Of a stretch of DNA of 64,000 nucleotides, positions 35,440-45,887 are shown piece after piece. Source of the stretch: Papaver somniferum (taxonomy: Eukaryota; Streptophyta; Magnoliopsida; Ranunculales; Papaveraceae); the NCBI RefSeq assembly GCF_003573695.1, contig NC_039360.1, forward strand, positions 65,163,911 to 65,227,910, given 5' to 3'. The number at the start of each line of letters is the position of its first letter. Position 1 is the first letter of the stretch. The translations under genes were made by a program, and so were the position numbers. The notes beneath the pieces are model-generated. The model saw only the letters and a list, made by a program, of their open reading frames with translations, was not told the origin of the DNA and made no database searches.

Positions 35440-36704
35440 AAAAAGGGTATCGTATTCCACATAAGACAAATTAATTAATGTTTTCTCCAGTAAAGTAAAT
35501 TGGTATCCCATTAGAAGCCATGGGATTTTGGGGAAAGAGTTTCTCATAGATTCCAAGCTCCTTGTGGTTTACTGTGACTTGGCATCTTAAGTTAAGGCTC
35601 TACATTGCGAGTGGATTTGGAGATATGGAGAGGAAAAGCATGTGCTTTGGAGACAAATCGTTCAAGAAAAGTTTGGATCTAATCATTCTTCCATATATCT
35701 TACGGTTTCTACTAAATTTGTGGGGCGAAGTCTTGGTCTAGAATGTTGAAAGCTAGACAATTTGTTAAGGATGTAGCAAATATAACTGTTAAAAATGGAG
35801 GAAAAATTGGTTTTTGGACAGACAAATGGGTGGATAATGATGTTTTGAAGGATAAATATCCAAGAATTTTTGGTTGTCGAGATTACTGCTACTGTCAATG
35901 ACGTTATGACTAAAAGTCAGATTGAGATTCCACTCATAACTTCACAGTTTTAAATAGAGTTCCCACTCTCAATTTTAAAAAAGCTTTGAATGAAAGGAAG
36001 TGAGGGATGTGGCTAATATGATTCATGCTCTAAGAGATATTTTTGTCTTTTAGGACATCACACTGGAAGACAACATAAAATAGGTTTATGGACCTGACTT
36101 TACAGTTGCTAATTGCTTTGAGGCCCTAGATGTTGATGGTCTGCTTACCTTTCCACTCAAACAAGTTTGGAATCCAAAGGTACCCTTGAAAGTTTCATTT
36201 CTTGTTCCAACTCTTGATATGCTGCAGAGAGTTGGACGTGTGCAGTTTAATGAGTGACTTTTTTGTTTTGCTACTCAGGAAAACCCAGAGTCATTTTTTA
36301 TACACTGTGTCGAAACAAGAAAATTATGGCATTACTTTCTTGCAATTTCAATTATCAGTGGGCTTTCTCAAAGTTGGTTAAGAAAAAAGTTTGGGAATGG
36401 TCAAGGAAGAAGAGCAGGTGTTTCATGCGACAATCATGGAGTATTTTGCCTGCGATTTGGTGGAATGTTTGGAATGCACGTAACAATCATCTCTACAAGG
36501 GATGTCAGAGAAACTTTGACTAGCTTATATGTACTCTTTATAATTGGTCTTTACATACAAAGTTGTTTGAAGATTACTCTTTGAGTACCTTAATCTGTAA
36601 TTGGGAGGTTGTTATTGGTAACAATTAGCTAAACATCCATCTCTTTGTAAAATAGATGAAGCTTGTTTTTAATTTAATTTTCCCTTTAGCTCACAAAAAA
36701 AAAA
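35440..36704 (+). pseudogene. LINE (L1-type) 3' end, degraded
   Basis: Pieces in several frames match the C-terminal part of plant LINE ORF2. They are CEWIWRYGEEKHVLWRQIV, KFVGRSLG, VKNGGKIGFWTDKWVDN, then KQVWNPKVPLKVSFLV (start of the zf-RVT domain), and WSILPAIWWNVWNARNNHLY near 36434-36494. The catalytic reverse transcriptase core is missing, as expected for a 5'-truncated copy. An A-rich tail lies at about 36692-36704. Stops and frameshifts are frequent, so this is an old insertion. Confidence 0.75.
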
Positions 36705-36711
36705 CATCTTA

Positions 36712-36921
36712 GGCTATGTTTGATAACAAAGTAAAGAAACAGTTCCATAGAAAATGATCCTGTGGAATTAGTTTCCTGGGGAAGGCAAATGCAATTAAGT
36801 TTAAAACATGCTTTTGATCACATTTTTTATTTTATTTTTACGATTTATGGAAACAGATTTTTAATCCAAGAAATGAAAACACACTTCAATTACATGGAAT
36901 GAACTCCTATCAAACACAGCC
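36712..36921. mobile_element. Tourist-like (PIF/Harbinger) MITE, 210 bp
   Basis: The ends GGCTATGTTTGATAAC and, inverted, GGCTGTGTTTGATAGG pair well. The unit is flanked by TTA on both sides (36709-36711 and 36922-36924), the 3-bp duplication of PIF/Harbinger transposases. It lies about 220 bp upstream of the Sec61 alpha first exon and has no coding capacity. Confidence 0.8.
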
Positions 36922-36924
36922 TTA

Positions 36925-37139
36925 TGTTGCAATTTGTTCTTGTCGACGGTCGAGAGATTTAGCGAGATAATATCGATCGTGTCAGTCGTGGAGAGGGAGT
37001 GATAAGCTGTATGGGTATTTTCGTCATATTAATGGTAAAATATAAAAGGAAGCTATTGGTCGTAGAGGAAACCGAAGGGGGTCGTGGTTTTAATACTACG
37101 AGGGTAAATAAATATGTGCTAGACAGGACACGGAATAGC
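36925..37139 (+). promoter_or_regulatory. Probable Sec61 alpha promoter region
   Basis: This lies between the MITE and the first exon. A TATA-like stretch TAAATAAATATG sits near 37104-37115, about 30 bases before a plausible transcription start near 37140. I cannot confirm the start without transcript data. The ORF that crosses this region is not supported as a protein. Confidence 0.35.
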
Positions 37140-38408
37140 ATTCACATTTCTAGGGTTTCGAGATCTTCAAATTTCAAGGGTAAGCCCAGACTCTGTTTCC
37201 GCTTTTCAATTAATTTGTGAAGATCAAAATAAGATTTCTGTATTTGAGTTTCTTTTGATGCTTTCATGGTTTGAAGATCTGAATACATAAAATTTCTGTT
37301 GTTGACTTTCAAATAAATCTGGATTGTTCCTGGTTAGTTCTCTTGTGTTTTGTTTTGTTAATTTGGTCTTAATCATCTGAATCTTATTTCAACATATGGA
37401 TCTAAAAGAAAGGTGAGCTTAGAATTTTGATTTCTAAACTAGTTCCAATTAAGAATTTGTCAATGGTGCAAACATTCGTTATGGATCTGTTGATAAATAA
37501 ATCTGAAATCTTATTATGAATGGATTTTATTTATTTGGATATTGTCTTAAATATAGCTTTGCATGTATGAATTTATATGTGTTATCACGCAGTGTTTAGG
37601 TTTAGTTTTTGTGTATGTTTTTTCTGAGATTAGATTTCCTTTTTTGGGAAAAGTTGAATTACTTGGTAATTTTGAATTTGTGATGATGGGATTTTCCGCT
37701 ACTTGCATGTTTTTGGTTTATAATTCGTTTTCGCCTAGGCATAGAGAATTTTAGAATTTGGAATGTACAAGTCTTGCATGTTGCAAAATAACCTCAATAA
37801 CAACGGTTTTGGAAGAATGACATGATTGCAGGAAGTAGTTATATTAGTTAGCCGGTATAACGCACTCCTCGAAAAATCTAATTGTACTTATATCATAATA
37901 TAAAAGCTCCTAGAGGTAGAAAGTTGTCTCTAAGCATTTACGTCAGCAATTGTTCAAATTTATCCCACTACTAATATGGACATGTATTGCTTAGTTTAAT
38001 TTGATGGCTGAAACCTAGTGGTTGTTCGGTAGGAAGTTTTTCTGGAAATTATTATATGCTGCTATCTGCTATCTGCTATTTAATGCTAAACCTGATTTTG
38101 TGTTTGACCCAATAAAATTTCTTTTCCTTATTCTGCACACATTTAAAATGTAGTTTTGTTTTACATCTTTGTCTTCTTTTCTCTTATCCTCATGCCATAA
38201 TGGTTATTAACCAAGCAATTGACTGCGCCTTTCCATTTAGTTTCTTAGAATCAATTAGCCCGGTATGCTTTTCCTTTATCTGCATTAGATATCTGTTGCT
38301 CATATTTGGTTTCTTACGTAGAATGGTAGTTACAGATGTTTGATTTCCTGTGTGAACTTATCATGTCAACTGGTAACAACAGGTTTGACTGGGTGAGCTT
38401 TTCTCACA
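37140..38408 (+). other. Sec61 alpha 5' UTR exon and long leader intron
   Basis: A short leader exon (about 37140-37179, containing CTAGGGTTTCGAG) ends at the donor GTAAGC (37180). The acceptor is CAACAG at 38377-38382, and the second exon starts at 38383, 26 bases before the ATG. A ~1.2-kb leader intron is common in highly expressed plant genes. The short ORFs inside it are not supported. Confidence 0.6.
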
Positions 38409-38941
38409 ATGGGAGGAGGCTTTCGAGTGCTACATCTTGTCAGACCGTTTCTGTCATTTTTGCCAGAAGTTCAGAGTGCTGACCGGAGAGTTCCTTTCAG
38501 AGAGAAGGTCATCTACACTGTGATCTCTCTTTTCATCTTTCTAGTGTGTAGTCAGCTCCCACTATATGGCATACACTCGACAACAGGTGCTGATCCATTT
38601 TATTGGATGCGAGTAATTCTTGCATCAAACCGGGGTACAGTCATGGAGCTAGGGATCACCCCTATTGTGACATCTGGGCTGGTGATGCAACTCTTAGCTG
38701 GGTCAAAAATTATCGAAGTGGACAACAGCGTTCGTGAAGATCGTGCTCTCTTGTAAGTGGGTTGCTTTATATCACTTTCCTTGTGCTTCTTACAGAATAT
38801 TTACTCTTAGATGTCTTCGAGTTTTTATTTTTTGTTGCTTGGTGGGGTGTATCTGTATTTTCTTTGCCACCTCTGGTTGTTACTTACTCTTACTTTCTCA
38901 TCTTTCTTTTGGTACTTGTTCCGCACACTTGTCCTTGGTCT

Positions 38942-38983
<42 letters not shown>

Positions 38984-41337
38984 TGTATGTTGTCGAAGGA
39001 ATTACTAGCTGTGTTTGCTGATTAGCTTACATGGCTGAACTTAGTGGGCAATACCAATGAATATAAACTTTACGTGAATCAGGAGGGCTTAACTTTAGTT
39101 CGCTTCTCCTGCTTTAAACAGTTAAAACTTGAAAAATTTTCTATAAATTGGAGTTTTTGGTACCAATGCACTTGCAGTCTTCAAGGGAAAATGTTATGTC
39201 AAGCATGACTTGCCTGGCTGCAATTAGTAGAAAAGTGTTGATATTTATGTTTTCTTTGCAGAGTGCACCTCATGTGCTTTATTTCTTCATATTTTCATTA
39301 AAGTATTTGTTGTCTGGATGAATTTCTGTAGTATCATTTACCTGATGTTGTCATTTTTGTTCATAGAAATGGAGCACAAAAGTTGTTGGGTATTTTGATA
39401 GCTGTTGGTGAGGCTGTTGCCTATGTTCTGTCTGGAATGTATGGTAGTGTTGGCCAACTTGGAGTTGGAAATGCAATCCTTATCATTATCCAACTCTGCT
39501 TTGCTGGAATCATTGTGATATGCTTAGATGAGCTTCTTCAGAAAGGATATGGTCTTGGGTCTGGTATTTCCCTATTTATCGCAACCAATATCTGGTAATT
39601 ACTCTTCCACTCTTCATTTCTTGCTCTTGGGAGTCTTGTTCCATGCCACCCCCCTGATTTGTTTCGTTTCCTTGTAGTGAAAACATCATTTGGAAAGCTT
39701 TTAGCCCCACAACCATTAACAGTGGACGGGGAGCTGAATTTGAAGGTGCTGTTATAGCCTTGTTCCATCTATTGATAACGCGAACAGACAAGGTCCGTGC
39801 GCTCCGTGAGGCTTTTTACCGACAAAACCTTCCGAATGTTACAAATCTACTAGCGACAGTCTTGATCTTCCTAATTGTCATTTACTTCCAAGGGTTCCGG
39901 GTTGTGTTGCCTGTAAGGTCTAAAAACGCACGTGGACAGCAAGGGTCATATCCAATCAAGCTTTTCTACACCTCCAACATGCCCATCATTTTACAGTCTG
40001 CACTAGTTTCAAATCTTTATTTCATTTCCCAGGTAAAAATATAGCAGGGTTGGTTTATAATTTTATTCTTATTTTGCAATCAAAAGATTAAGAACTCAAC
40101 ATCAATATTATTTTGTACAGTTGCTGTACAGGAGGTACAGCGGCAATTTCCTCGTAAATCTTTTAGGCAAATGGAAGGAGTCTGAATATTCAGGTGGCCA
40201 GTTCATTCCTGTTGGTGGTATAGCGTACTATATCACTGCGCCATCAAGGTTTGTAGTAACCTTTTTTCTTCCATATTATTTCTCCTGTGGCGATTAATGA
40301 GCAAATTGAATTTGCGTTGCTTTTTTAGTTTTTTTATGGTGCTAATTTGTCTTACTGATATTGGGATCTCAATTCGCAGCTTGGCTGATATGGCAGCCAA
40401 TCCTTTCCACGCATTGTTTTATCTTGTGTTTATGCTGTCAGCATGTGCACTATTCTCGAAAACATGGATCGAAGTTTCTGGATCTTCTGCTAGAGATGTT
40501 GCCAAGCAACTCAAGGTATGATAATCTGTTCATGTTAGTGTGTTGTCTAAGTACTGCTGTACTATAGAGGCATTTAAAAATTTAGGTTAAGCATATATGA
40601 GTATGATGTTGCTGTAGCAAAGATAGAAATTTGATTATTCCATAGATAGCTCAGCTTGAGCCTGGCATCATCCAGATGTTGCTGGTGTCAACTTCGTTTG
40701 TCTGGTCCAGGTATCTGGACTCATCTTGTTGGTCTTGTGAATGGCGACTAAGGTTATGTAATTTTATGTAGACTAGGTTTAGTTATGAAGTTACGGTCAT
40801 ATTATGTGTTTGTGTTGGCCATCAGAATTATTTTTCTGGTCCGATAATGACCGTCGCCCCTCTTTGTTTGTCATAGTTGTGTAAACATTAAGCTTAATAT
40901 ATCACATGAAAAGTTGTTAGACACCTGGTTACATCTTCTGTGATTTACAGAAACAACATCTTTTAACAATTGTGATTTTTGTTCAAACTATATTGGGAGA
41001 GTAAACTTAGAGAAAAAGCTCTGATCTTGATTTTTTTTTCCCATACTGTACTTGGAAATTAACAAAGTTGTACTCTCTTTTGCCTGGTGATCTTTAGGAG
41101 CAACAAATGGTGATGCCTGGGCATCGAGAATCAAATTTACAAAAGGAACTTAACCGTTACATACCTACTGCAGCAGCCTTTGGAGGAATGTGTATTGGGG
41201 CTTTAACTGTTTTGGCAGATTTCATGGGAGCTATAGGTTCTGGAACTGGGATTCTTCTTGCTGTCACAATTATATATCAGTATTTTGAGACATTTGAGAA
41301 GGAAAGAGCAAGCGAGCTAGGTTTCTTTGGCCTCTAG
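38409..41337 (+). CDS. SEC61A: Protein transport protein Sec61 subunit alpha
   Basis: Seven coding exons join in frame at 38409-38752, 39367-39594, 39678-40032, 40121-40248, 40380-40515 and 41098-41337 (the first of these follows a leader exon, so six coding exons in total). All introns have GT-AG borders. The product is 476 residues, the usual length for plant Sec61 alpha. It begins [20 protein letters not shown] and includes SecY-family signatures ([38 protein letters not shown]). It ends in the last transmembrane helix with [14 protein letters not shown]. Sec61 alpha is the multi-spanning pore of the endoplasmic reticulum translocon, working with Sec61 beta and gamma for co-translational import and membrane insertion. 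I see no frameshift or stop. Intron 1 of the coding part carries a 40-base poly-T run. A PIF/Harbinger element begins 253 bp after the stop. Confidence 0.95.
38943..38982 (+). repeat. Poly-T run of 40 bases in a Sec61 alpha intron
   Basis: This is an uninterrupted T mononucleotide run inside the first coding-region intron (38753-39366). It is length-prone to sequencing error and polymorphism. Confidence 0.95.
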
Positions 41338-41586
41338 TCCTATAAAGTTTTATGTGGTCAGGGTCCAGAATTTTGTTGGCCCAAATGTGGGTTTATGATA
41401 ATTTTCTGTTATAACCCTTGAGAAATGCAATAGCCATTAGTTTATCTTTTATCTCCTTTTTATAGACTTGTCACTAGCTGTTATTAAGGGTTTATGCAAA
41501 TTCACTGTTCTAGTCGTGGTCCTATTTTATTTTGTTTTTATTTTACTTAACCAACAGGGAACTCAAAGGCACTAAAGAGTATCCTG
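41338..41586 (+). other. Sec61 alpha 3' UTR and downstream spacer
   Basis: T-rich 3' UTR; no strong AATAAA signal is obvious. The region ends at the TAA duplicated by the Harbinger insertion. Any polyadenylation site should lie before about 41580. Confidence 0.5.
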
Positions 41587-41589
41587 TAA

Positions 41590-41604
41590 GAGCGTCCACA
41601 GTGG
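41590..41604 (+). repeat. Left terminal inverted repeat of the Harbinger element
   Basis: GAGCGTCCACAGTGG follows the target duplication TAA. It agrees with the inverted right end at most of the conserved Harbinger positions (GAGC..C..CA.TGG). The following AAAACCAAAGATCAAAGACC also resembles ACCAAAACCAAATTCC of the inverted right end. Confidence 0.75.
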
Positions 41605-41698
41605 TACGATCAAAACCAAAGATCAAAGACCAAAACAAACGATCAAATTTGAGTTTAGTCTGTAGTGTCACGTTAAGGCAGTGAAGTATATTCAGTCG

Positions 41699-42176
41699 GG
41701 CGGACGTATAATCCACGCTTGCATGTGGAGCGTTGGTATAATCTTCGTTTGGGCCGGGCGGAGATATAGTTAACGCTGGTTGTGGGGCGTTGGTAAAGAA
41801 TACGCTTGTTGTGGGGCGTACATATATTTCACGCTCGGAGAAGGGGCGTTTGTATAATCTACGCCTGGTGTGGCGAACGTATAATCAACGCCTGAATGAA
41901 GCGTTAGTATAATCAACGCCTGTTTTGAGGCGGACGTATAATCAACGCCTGTTTCAGGCGAACGTATAATCAACGCCTGTTTTTAGGCGTACGTATAATC
42001 AACGCCTGACGTGGGGCGAACGTATAATCAACGCCTGTTTTGAGGCGTAAGTATAATCAACGCCTGTTTGAGGCGAACGTATAATCAACGCCTGACGTGG
42101 GGCGTACGTATAATCAACGCCTCCTCTTCTCTCATGCGAATGAAGGAATCAACGCCTCATGGCAGGCGTACGTATA
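41699..42176 (+). repeat. Left subterminal array, ~16 units of ~27 bp
   Basis: Units follow the pattern GGCG(A/T)ACGTATAATCAACGCCTG with 3-8 variable bases (for example TTTTGA, ACGTGG). The outer units, nearest the terminus, are the most diverged; the inner ones (41880-42120) are nearly identical. CGCC and GGCG in each unit can pair, so single strands could form a row of small hairpins. CpG density is far above the neighbourhood. Confidence 0.9.
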
Positions 42177-42434
42177 GTGTTGGACTTCTATTAACACACG
42201 TATCTACCACGTGTGGCATTAAAGCCCGGCCAATCTCTAACCACCACGTATAGCCCACGTGTTCACTTTCCCTTTACCCTAATCTTCTCCGTCTTCTTCT
42301 TTTCTTTTCTACCTCCTCTTTGTTTCTTTGTTTCTACCGCCCACAAACACAGCTTCTTAACAAAAACATCACAGTGACGAGCAGTAAAAGAAAAGAAAAA
42401 ACCAAGATACTTGATGAACCCGGGTTACAAAAGA
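42177..42434 (+). promoter_or_regulatory. Probable promoter and leader of the PMD-like gene
   Basis: Two G-boxes CACGTG (42208-42213 and 42256-42261) lie in related contexts (ACGTATCTACCACGTGTGGC and ACGTATAGCCCACGTGTTC). They are followed by a CCAAT box in between (42221-42230) and a pyrimidine-rich leader (42280-42335). A splice donor GAG/GTATGT lies at 42434-42435, after the short upstream ATG 42413. This looks like a leader exon joined to the acceptor GCACAG at 43483. The first ATG does not run in frame into the main ORF. Confidence 0.5.
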
Positions 42435-43483
42435 GGTATGTTTTTTTTTTTCTTAATCTCTTTTATTTTATCCATATTGTTGTATAATTTATTTAGGGTT
42501 TTATTTGTTAAAAATAGTTTATCTAAAATTTGGTTTTAACGAACAAATATGAATATGAAATTGGTTAAATTTAATTGGGTATGTGTGTTTTATGTTTTTT
42601 TAGAGATTAATATGTATGTGAAAAAAACCATATTTGATGATTATGTAAATTTGGTTAAATTTTTTTTTTAAAATAGTTAGATTTATTAGAGCTTCCACAG
42701 TGGTTGTAAAAATTTATTTGTGGGTATTGTAATAGTTTGATTTGTGGGTATTGTAAATTTTTATTTGATTTATAATCTATTCACTAAAATTTATTAGAGC
42801 TTCCACGGTGTTATTGTAAAAATTTGATGAGATGGGATTTTTGGGTATTGTAAAAATCCGTGGTTATGTAGATTATGTGGGAAATAGTTCTCACCCTTCA
42901 ACTGTTTCAATCAACCTATTTCAATTGAGAGCTTCCTTTTATTGTTTTTCTTCATGTTGTCTGTTGGTAATTAATTTTAGTGAATATGGTTATCAATAAT
43001 TGTAGTTATGTAAATTATTGGATTAATTTTAAATTATTTTAAATTATTGTAGTTATGTAAATTATTGGATTAATTATTGGTTTTCTGCATGTTGTATGTG
43101 AATATGGTTACCAATAATTGAATTTGTATTGTTTTTTATTGAATTTTGAGGTGATTAATTTTAGTTATGTAAATTGTAGTTATGTAAATTTTGGGAGTTA
43201 CATATGTAGAAGAGCTAATTGCGTGAGTATGGAATTGATTTTTTAGTGATTTTTATGGAATCTTGAAGTGATTAAATTGAGTTGTGGAATCTTGTAATGA
43301 TTTTGGAAATGCATCGGTGACGATTTAATTTGTGTTTCTGGAATTATAGAATTTGGAATTGATATGGTTTGTGTTAAGGATTTATAGTATTTGGAATATA
43401 AATGGTGATGGACTAATAAAAATATTCGTTAATGAGGGTTGGTCTTTTAATAATGTAACGGCATCTATATTGTGTGTGCACAG
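42435..43483 (+). other. Leader intron of the PMD-like gene
   Basis: AT-rich intron-like DNA ends in TGTGTGTGCACAG. It contains two direct copies of TTAGAGCTTCCAC(A/G)GTG at 42687 and 42795 (108-bp period). Both resemble the transposon's own left terminal repeat with its TTA/TAA context. Confidence 0.5.
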
Positions 43484-45613
43484 ATGTTGAACAAATTCAC
43501 AGCGCGTTTCAATGGTCGCGTGAAGACAAACAAGAAACAAAAATCTGTAGCCGAAGAGGATTATAACTTAATCGCTACTGGTACAATTAAGGAGGTTGAT
43601 ATTCCCCGGTTAGGTAGGTTTCCTATACTGCAAGATGATAAACCGCACGCTACTACGGACATCACATTTACAGGGGAGCACAAATTGAAGTATCAACATC
43701 GTGGATCTTTGGCATCGGTAATTCATCACTATCAAACTATTTCACAACACTGTCCTAGAGCTAAATATATTATTGAAAAAGCGGGATGGCAAAATTTACT
43801 GGACATACAATGTAGCGAAACCAACCATTCAATGGTTGATTATATTGCTGAGCGGTTTTGGGATACAACAAACACTTTTCACTTCCCATTTGGTGAGACG
43901 GGATTCACCCCCTAGATTGGCTCATGTTGACTGGACTGAGTATCGGTGATGGGCCTGATGTTCCTTATGATTCGGGGAAGTACCAATTTGAACATGTTCG
44001 TGAGCATATCTTTCCGGATATCCAAGATGTCACGCTCTGTCCAAAAGCACCGTCGTGGGTTTCAAATTCAATTACAATTAAATATTTAAGGTCATATTTC
44101 ATCGAAGACAAGTTGGTTGCGGCTGAAAATGATAGCACCCTTGCTCATAGAGTAGCAATTGCCTTTTTCATGTATGTTTTGGGACATTTTTTCTTTTCTA
44201 ATGCAAAGACTTATATTGATGCTGGATGGTTAGCTGCTTTTGAAAATCTTGATGTAGTATCCACGTATGACTGGGGTGGTGCTGCGTTTTCGAAATTGTA
44301 TGCGGCACTCCGTTTATCTGGGAGGAGACAGAAGGCACTATGTGGTCCATTCCAAGTATTAGAGGTATTCTTTCAATCTAGTTATTTTTCCTCTCATTGT
44401 TTATTTTGTTGCTAAGTTATTAAATTGGCTAATTATTTTGATGGAGTAGTTTTGGGGGTATGAATACCTGGGCATATGTCGACCAGAAATCCCAGAGGCG
44501 AGTACAGAACAAAAATGGCCCGTATCTTCTAAATGGAATGTACCGAAGAATACAAATGATATTTTCCGTTGTAGGGATTTACTAAGTAAGCTTACTGCTG
44601 AACAAGTGACATGGCGCCCATGGGAATCATACAGAGAAGTTCTTGCATCTGATATGGGATGCACGGCTATGCGGCTATCAGACTCGAGATATATATTTTC
44701 TTACATGGGCATTGTGAGTTAATTTGTAAATTTTATTATATAACATACTTTTTTTCTATATAACATACTTACTATATAACATACTTTTTTCCTATATAAC
44801 ATACTTACTAAATTCTTATTCCCTTTCTAACTGTACATCACAACATGTATCTTGGTGAAAGGTGTTGGCGGCAAAACCATTGTACTTTCGCTGTTCCTAT
44901 AAGACTACACACAGTTATAGGGGATATTGGCAATATTCAAGCCGAACGCCTAAAAAAAGAAGGTTTGGTCGATGCAACAGAGATAGTGCAAGTTGTTAAA
45001 GATTATGATATATATTTACAATACTGGACAATGGTAACCAACTCCAAAGATTACGTGACTCATCCTATTTGGGAAGCCCAAACATATGGGTATGTCGGTG
45101 ACTTGTATACGGTCCCAATTGAACAACCTGTTGAACATGTACATATCCCTCCTCCACATCTATCATCCCACGTAAGTGTACTTTCGACTTTTTATTGTAC
45201 GTTCGATTTTTGTTGGTATATTTGTACTTATATATTTTATTTTTTCTTCACAGCATGAAGCTTACACATTATTTCAAGAAAATGCTGATTTTAATCAACA
45301 ATTTCGCGAATTTACAATAAAACAAACGAAGGAGAGGATGGACGTTATCATGTCGAAAGAAGCAGAAATACAAAGGCTAAATAATGCGAACGTTGATTTG
45401 CAGCAACAACTATCTCTTTTCCGTATGCCGCACACTGTCCAACCTCAGCTTGGATACGGTTCCTTTTCCCAAACCCTGCCATCACAAGTTTGGAGTGGTA
45501 TGAATCAGGGATCAGCTTCAACAATGTCCTCAGTCAATACCAATCCGAGAACGCACATGCCTTTTGTGGCACCAAGATCGTCCACTTCGGATAATGATAA
45601 TATGAAGGGTTAA
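43484..45613 (+). pseudogene. Plant mobile domain (PMD/MAIN-like) gene, damaged
   Basis: Coding blocks at 43484-44364, 44450-44713, about 44845-45171 and 45254-45613 read as one protein. Motifs are IEKAGWQNLLDIQ, YIAERFWDTTNTFHFPFGET and LDWLMLTGLSIGDGPDVPYD. Then come AFFMYVLGHFFFSN, SKLYAALRLSGRR, WGYEYLGICRPEIPE and YLGERCWRQ. This order is that of the PMD (PF10536) fold found in MAIN/MAIL proteins and some transposons. A Gln/Glu-rich coiled-coil segment (KEAEIQRLNNANVDLQQQL) and a Ser/Thr-rich tail follow. Two defects are visible. A 1-base shift lies in the C run at 43908-43912, where the product otherwise continues TPLDWLML. No AG acceptor precedes the third block. Host PMD proteins act in transcription and silencing; the role inside a transposon is unknown. 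Either defect might be a sequencing error. Confidence 0.7.
44735..44808 (+). repeat. Short tandem repeat in a PMD-gene intron
   Basis: Four copies of CTATATAACATACTT with alternating ACTA and T-run spacers form an ~18-20 bp period inside the intron that lacks a visible acceptor. Confidence 0.75.
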
Positions 45614-45887
45614 TTTGTTATGACTATTTAGATGAACTGTCTTTGGAGTTATCTTTTCTTATCTTATATAGTATAGTCATATCATATATAGTATAGTCTA
45701 ATCATATATAGTATTGTCATATCAGGTCACTGACAAACACTTTATCTTTTTTGGAAAACACATTTGCGTGAACCCAAAAAAATATCTATTTTTGGTTTTT
45801 TTAATGCTCTTGAAAATGGGTTATAAATTAAAGACTGGTTTCACTCAATATATGAATAACAATACATCTCTTCTGCTTCATATAGCA
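45614..45887 (+). promoter_or_regulatory. Spacer upstream of the transposase ORF
   Basis: Three near copies of CATATATAGTATAGTC (45664-45722) precede the transposase frame. The frame remains open back to 45714, with in-frame ATGs at about 45816 and 45852 before the preferred ATG 45888. A promoter or intron border could lie here. No other gene is seen. Confidence 0.4.

Noticed and set aside
38734..39025. Three overlapping ORFs with poly-Phe
   Set aside because: They run through the 40-base poly-T run in a Sec61 alpha intron.
41699..42176. Regular array resembling CRISPR repeats
   Set aside because: Spacers are only 3-8 bases, units grade in divergence, a related array lies at the other end of a eukaryotic transposon, and there are no Cas genes.
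42413..42434. Upstream ATG as the PMD-gene start
   Set aside because: After splicing to 43484 the frame does not continue into the PMD coding frame; treated as a leader ATG.
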